Assembly (NCBI GenBank): GCA_934358235.1
Contig: CAKRKK010000098.1
Span: forward strand, 1 to 8,573
Direction of reading: 5' to 3'
Source of the DNA: an uncultured Lachnospira sp.
Lineage (GTDB): Bacteria > Bacillota > Clostridia > Lachnospirales > Lachnospiraceae
Length of the DNA stretch: 8,573 nucleotides
The position numbers and the translations under genes were made by a program. The notes below the pieces were generated by a model, which had not been told where the DNA came from, searched no databases, and saw only the letters and a program-made list of their open reading frames with translations. Shown here in pieces: positions 6,015 to 8,573 of the stretch. The stretch's first letter is position 1, and every line of letters begins with the position of its first letter.

Positions 6015-6554
6015 CTATACCGCCTTTCCTAATGCAAACATCTTAACAACTCTTGCTCCTCGCTGTAATAGTATTTCCTTACATGCGTATAACGAATTAC
6101 CTGTTGTGGTTACATCATCCATCAGAAGAATAATATCACCTGTTACATCTACATCATCTAATGTCGAAATTGTCTTCATGTGTATCTCCTTATCCCGACG
6201 TCCTCCCAATGCTAATTTATCTATAGTTTGTATTCTTCTTAAGTAATATACTTTATTCACTCTTCCATTCTCTGCCAGCATACTACCCAACATACCAATT
6301 CCTGATTGTCTTTTAGAAGAATCACTTGAAGGTACTACACATATTGTAACACCATCACATATTTCGTCATTAATAAGGTTATAGAAATACTTTACAGCTT
6401 CTGGTTTACCTTCTTTTAAATCTAATATTTTCCCACTAAATACATCAAAATATGGATTTTTAATTCTCAATTCTTTGTTCTGCCAATATCTATGATAATT
6501 GCTATATACAACAATATCCTCAATTTCATCCCATTGCCGATTAGTAAATACCAT
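6015..6554 (-). CDS. ComF-like phosphoribosyltransferase
   Basis: A 179-aa type I phosphoribosyltransferase-fold protein. The PRPP-binding loop is clear: ILLMDDVTTTGNS at residues 142-154. VVPSSDSSKRQSG (73-85) and KLALGGRRDKEIHM (113-126) occupy the positions of the corresponding ComF segments. It lacks the Cys-rich zinc ribbon that many ComF proteins carry at the N-terminus. ComF (ComFC) assists handling of single-stranded DNA in natural transformation; whether this protein catalyses a transfer reaction is unknown. The ATG at 6554 follows AAAGGA at nine-base spacing. It is first in an operon with the DprA-like gene: its TAG and the next ATG are adjacent without a gap, a strong sign of co-translation and shared function. 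Confidence 0.87.
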   Translation of the reverse strand: MVFTNRQWDEIEDIVVYSNYHRYWQNKELRIKNPYFDVFSGKILDLKEGKPEAVKYFYNLINDEICDGVTICVVPSSDSSKRQSGIGMLGSMLAENGRVNKVYYLRRIQTIDKLALGGRRDKEIHMKTISTLDDVDVTGDIILLMDDVTTTGNSLYACKEILLQRGARVVKMFALGKAV

Positions 6555-6603
6555 ATTTTAATGTCCTTTTATATTAAGCTTCGGAAACATTTGTTCTTGT
6601 TAT

Positions 6604-6632
6604 ATTGTATCATTTGCAATTCTATTGGTCAA
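6604..6632 (-). promoter_or_regulatory. Promoter of the phosphoribosyltransferase-DprA operon
   Basis: Minus-strand TTGACC (6627-6632) and TACAAT (6604-6609) with exactly 17 bp between, one mismatch to consensus in each hexamer. The predicted start near 6597 leaves a short leader of about 43 bases before the ATG at 6554. The -35 box overlaps the stop codon of the remnant frame at 6629-6808. Confidence 0.75.
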
Positions 6633-6808
6633 GTTTGATTCATATGACTTATGACCTTATTAATTCCATATTTCTTCATATCAAGGTAATCCAACTCGTA
6701 AGTTTCGTCATACATCTGCGTTATTCCGGCATATCTTTTTAATATCAGTTCTTTTACATCCATAAGGTATATATTTAACTCAAATGAATATTGTTCAAAG
6801 AAGCTTTC
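6629..6808 (-). pseudogene. C-terminal remnant of an unidentified gene
   Basis: An open minus-strand frame of 59 codons ending in TGA (6629-6631) reads as a plausible protein: FFEQYSFELNIYLMDVKE then LKRYAGITQMYDETYELDYL. Codon use is like that of the neighbouring genes. It begins right after an in-frame TAG (6809-6811), and its only ATG (6763, giving 44 aa) has no Shine-Dalgarno sequence. I infer a 5'-truncated gene, the break lying in the CTAG-containing block near 6808. A short expressed protein starting at 6763 is the alternative. The family is not recognised. Confidence 0.45.
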
Positions 6809-6843
6809 CTAGAAAAAATCTATATGAGGGATGAAATTTTTTT

Positions 6844-6965
6844 AGGTTTTTTAGCATTAAAACCTCACTTTCTTTTTATCGCGTTAATTCGTCAGAGTAA
6901 ACAAACACGAATGTTTATTTATTCTCAGAGAGTCTTTTTTTATGATATAGTTATGATGTAACTAT
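6844..6965. repeat. Cluster of three inverted repeats
   Basis: Three hairpins follow one another. AGGTTTT/AAAACCT lies at 6844-6850 and 6859-6865. A 13-bp imperfect pair, GAGTAAACAAACA with TGTTTATTTATTC, surrounds the loop CGAA (about 6896-6925) and is followed on the plus strand by a T-run near 6935-6941. ATAGTTA/TAACTAT lies at 6947-6953 and 6959-6965. No gene is seen in 6809-6975. The second could terminate plus-strand transcription, but no plus-strand gene is present. Confidence 0.4.
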
Positions 6966-6975
6966 GAAAAAGTAT

Positions 6976-7020
6976 AAAAAAGAACATATCAGATACAAAA
7001 CACACATCTGATATGTTCCC
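6976..7020 (-). terminator. Terminator of hsp20
   Basis: A perfect 13-bp stem (6982-6994 and 7006-7018) with an 11-base loop, followed in the minus direction by six U residues (6976-6981). It lies 84 bp after the hsp20 stop codon. GAACATATCAGATAC and TGATATGTTCCC are shared base for base with the terminator at 5200-5240. Confidence 0.88.
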
Positions 7021-7053
7021 ATCATTGTTTATTTATTTGTAATAGACAACTAC

Positions 7054-7098
7054 TTAATCACTATGATTATATGCATCTGCAATTATACAATCACTCAT
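7054..7098 (-). CDS. Possible 14-aa micro-ORF after hsp20
   Basis: ATG at 7098 encodes MSDCIIADAYNHSD and stop. AAGGA, formed by the last codons of hsp20, stands nine bases upstream, and the frame lies within the hsp20 transcript before its terminator. The only support is this RBS, so chance is quite possible. Confidence 0.2.
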   Translation of the reverse strand: MSDCIIADAYNHSD

Positions 7099-7104
7099 TA
7101 TGCA

Positions 7105-7542
7105 TTATCCTTCGATAGCAATTCTGTTACTGCTTTCTATCTGTTCTGCTGCTTTCTTAGGAACTGAGAGTCTTAAGATACCATCTTCGTACTTAGCCTT
7201 TACATCCTCCTGCTTTATTGCATCACCTACATAAAAGCTTCTGCTCATAGAACCAGCATAACGCTCTTTCCTGATGTACTTGCCTTCCTTCTTTTCTTCC
7301 TTATCAAGTCCCTTAGCTGCACTTATTGAAAGATAGCCATTGTTAAGTTCTACATTGATCTCATCCTTCTTGAAGCCAGGTAAATCTATATCAACCTCGT
7401 ATCCTGCTTCTGTTTCCCTTACATCTGTCTTCATTTCGTGTCCTGCATGCTTACCATACAAAGCTTTGTCAACTTCAGGGAATCCAAAGTTCATCCAATC
7501 ATCATTAAATAAGTTCTCTCCAAAAATACTAGGCATCAACAT
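7105..7542 (-). CDS. hsp20: Hsp20 small heat shock protein
   Basis: A 145-aa small heat shock protein of the alpha-crystallin family: an ATP-independent holdase that forms cytoplasmic oligomers and binds unfolding proteins. A short N-terminal arm (1-36) carries IFGENLFNDDW. The alpha-crystallin domain runs about 37-130 and shows DLPGFKKDEI (53-62), RSFYV (101-105) and YEDGILRLSVPKK (118-130). The C-terminal I-x-I anchor is IAI (141-143). Length is normal, and the gene is intact. The ATG at 7542 has AAGGAGG eight bases upstream. Its own promoter with an overlapping CIRCE-like element suggests HrcA-type heat regulation, and its own terminator makes it monocistronic, apart from a possible micro-ORF. 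Confidence 0.96.
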   Translation of the reverse strand: MLMPSIFGENLFNDDWMNFGFPEVDKALYGKHAGHEMKTDVRETEAGYEVDIDLPGFKKDEINVELNNGYLSISAAKGLDKEEKKEGKYIRKERYAGSMSRSFYVGDAIKQEDVKAKYEDGILRLSVPKKAAEQIESSNRIAIEG

Positions 7543-7687
7543 AAGTCATTCCTCCTTGTTATAAAACACTATAATTATATTGAAATTAGTTTCTTTGGAA
7601 CTAGGATGCTTCAGGAATATCAAGCAGGTACTTTTAATCTTCTTTGTTATGTACCTCTTTTTATTCCCTTCCTTTGTTCTTGACTAT

Positions 7688-7716
7688 GTTATAGTTCTTT
7701 TTGTTAGCCAAGTCAA
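7688..7716 (-). promoter_or_regulatory. hsp20 promoter
   Basis: Minus-strand TTGACT (7711-7716) and TATAAC (7688-7693) with exactly 17 bp between, each one mismatch from the sigma-A consensus. The start would lie near 7681, leaving a leader of about 140 bases. Both the -35 box and part of the spacer lie inside the CIRCE-like element. Confidence 0.75.
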
Positions 7717-7730
7717 GTGTTGAGTGCTAA
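7704..7730. promoter_or_regulatory. Degenerate CIRCE (HrcA operator)
   Basis: The known CIRCE consensus is TTAGCACTC-N9-GAGTGCTAA. Here the plus strand has TTAGCCAAG (7704-7712), nine bases, then a perfect GAGTGCTAA (7722-7730). One half-site is perfect and the other keeps only its outer five bases, but the total length of 27 bp and the nine-base spacer are exact. It overlaps the -35 box of hsp20, so HrcA binding would block transcription in the absence of heat stress. Confidence 0.65.
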
Positions 7731-7766
7731 TTTTATTTTTATTTAATAATTATCCTTTTTTCAACT

Positions 7767-8573
7767 TTATCTGTCTCTTTTTGCACTCTTCCATTCCGCA
7801 ATAGCATTTCTAACCCGCTGGTCAATATCCAAACGTGCTCTTCGGCATTCTTTTGGATATTTTCTTGCTGCCTGAAATGCCAGCTTCACAAAGAGTCCTG
7901 AACCAACAGGCAACATCATCTTCAACATACTCTCTGGAAAAACGAAATGAGTTCCATGCTCATAAATAACAGATTCCAGCCTGCATGTATGCGGATGTTC
8001 TTTCATACGCTGCTCCATACGGCATATATATTTAGAAGCATCCCACAGTACATCATCTTCTGCACCAATCAGTAATAATATTCCATGTATTTTTTCAATC
8101 TTAATCATCTCATCTTCTGTGATTGGATGAGTGGCTTCCGAATCATCAAACAGTTTTCTTGAATTAATCATATCACCAGTTCGTTTTGTTTCTTTCTCAA
8201 TTACATGCCAGTAATCTGGATGTTTGTAGCAAAACGGCATATATGGAAGTGGTTCTCCTTTATAAGAAAAAAGAGATTCTCCCTCAATCGGCCATTCCTT
8301 ACAGCCATCTTTTTTACCCTGCATAAATCCCTGCCAGATAAAATCACTCGGTGTCAGACCAATCGTCAATGTAATATCCTCAAAATAAGAAGCGGCAGTC
8401 AATGCAAGTGTTCCTGTAGTAGATGCCCCGACAATTCCTATCTTCCGATTACTATGCATTTTTAACCAATTGATTGCTTTCTCTATACGTTCCAATGGAT
8501 AATTATGATGTCCATAATCCTTTTTTCCAGGTGACATCGTCATCACATTCACACCGAGTTTATGTAACCACTT
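7767..8573 (-). CDS. BAAT-C-type alpha/beta hydrolase, 5' end cut off
   Basis: An alpha/beta hydrolase resembling the C-terminal domain of bile-acid-CoA:amino acid N-acyltransferases and acyl-CoA thioesterases. The frame stays open to the window edge (268 codons visible), and KWLHKLGVNVMTMSPG reads like the inner part of the family, so a GTG at 8552 is not the true start. Numbered from that GTG: nucleophile elbow IGIVGASTTG with Ser44; acid GAEDDVLWD with Asp167 likely; His202 in YEHGTHFVFPE. The elbow has Thr where the last Gly of GxSxG is usual. LTPSDFIWQGF and EPLPYMPF are characteristic of a Firmicute subgroup. The likely substrate is an acyl thioester or ester; the exact one is unknown. 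No clear terminator follows, and the hsp20 promoter begins 36 bp after its stop. Confidence 0.85.
   Translation of the reverse strand, partial: KWLHKLGVNVMTMSPGKKDYGHHNYPLERIEKAINWLKMHSNRKIGIVGASTTGTLALTAASYFEDITLTIGLTPSDFIWQGFMQGKKDGCKEWPIEGESLFSYKGEPLPYMPFCYKHPDYWHVIEKETKRTGDMINSRKLFDDSEATHPITEDEMIKIEKIHGILLLIGAEDDVLWDASKYICRMEQRMKEHPHTCRLESVIYEHGTHFVFPESMLKMMLPVGSGLFVKLAFQAARKYPKECRRARLDIDQRVRNAIAEWKSAKRDR

Noticed and set aside
7543..7680. RNA thermometer in the hsp20 leader
   Set aside because: ATTCCT (7613-7618) could pair with AGGAAT at the RBS, but six bases over 60 nt in AT-rich RNA is weak, and the CIRCE-like site already explains heat control.

Overview
The window is AT-rich bacterial DNA, about one-third GC by eye. 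It has strong AGGAGG-type ribosome binding sites, consensus sigma-A promoters and U-tailed hairpin terminators. Together with a DUF3169 gene and a BAAT-type hydrolase typical of gut Firmicutes, this points to Clostridia, most likely Lachnospiraceae. The genus cannot be told. Every gene I trust lies on the minus strand, so the biological reading order is right to left.

Reading from the right edge: a BAAT-C-type alpha/beta hydrolase (7767 to the edge, 5' end cut off) is followed by hsp20 (7105-7542). hsp20 has a sigma-A promoter overlapped by a degenerate CIRCE/HrcA site, and a terminator at 6976-7020. Next comes a 300-bp stretch with inverted repeats and the C-terminal remnant of an unidentified gene (6629-6808). 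A clear promoter (6604-6632) then drives a tight two-gene operon: a ComF-like phosphoribosyltransferase (6015-6554) whose stop codon abuts the start of a short DprA-like protein (5241-6014). A terminator whose hairpin arms match those of the hsp20 terminator closes that operon.

The middle holds two orphan genes: a 49-aa ORF (4900-5049) and an unrecognised 457-aa protein (3396-4769). The latter abuts a 14-bp-period minisatellite (3251-3390). Next are a calcineurin-like metallophosphoesterase (2426-3202), a charged 109-aa protein (1938-2267) and a short decayed coding fragment (1830-1931).

The left end is a compact regulatory operon: an XRE-type repressor (1202-1420), a DUF3169 membrane protein (421-1212) and a 55-aa single-helix basic membrane protein (176-343), closed by a terminator at 135-178. 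Its promoter is a perfect TTGACA-N17-TATAAT, overlaid by a symmetric nest of four TGACAA half-sites that looks like an autoregulatory operator.

The window reads as an accessory patchwork of small transcription units, remnants and simple repeats. The best candidates for something undescribed are the phosphoribosyltransferase/DprA pair with its C-terminal clamp-like motif, and the 49-aa/457-aa orphan pair. No tRNA, rRNA, CRISPR array or transposase was seen.
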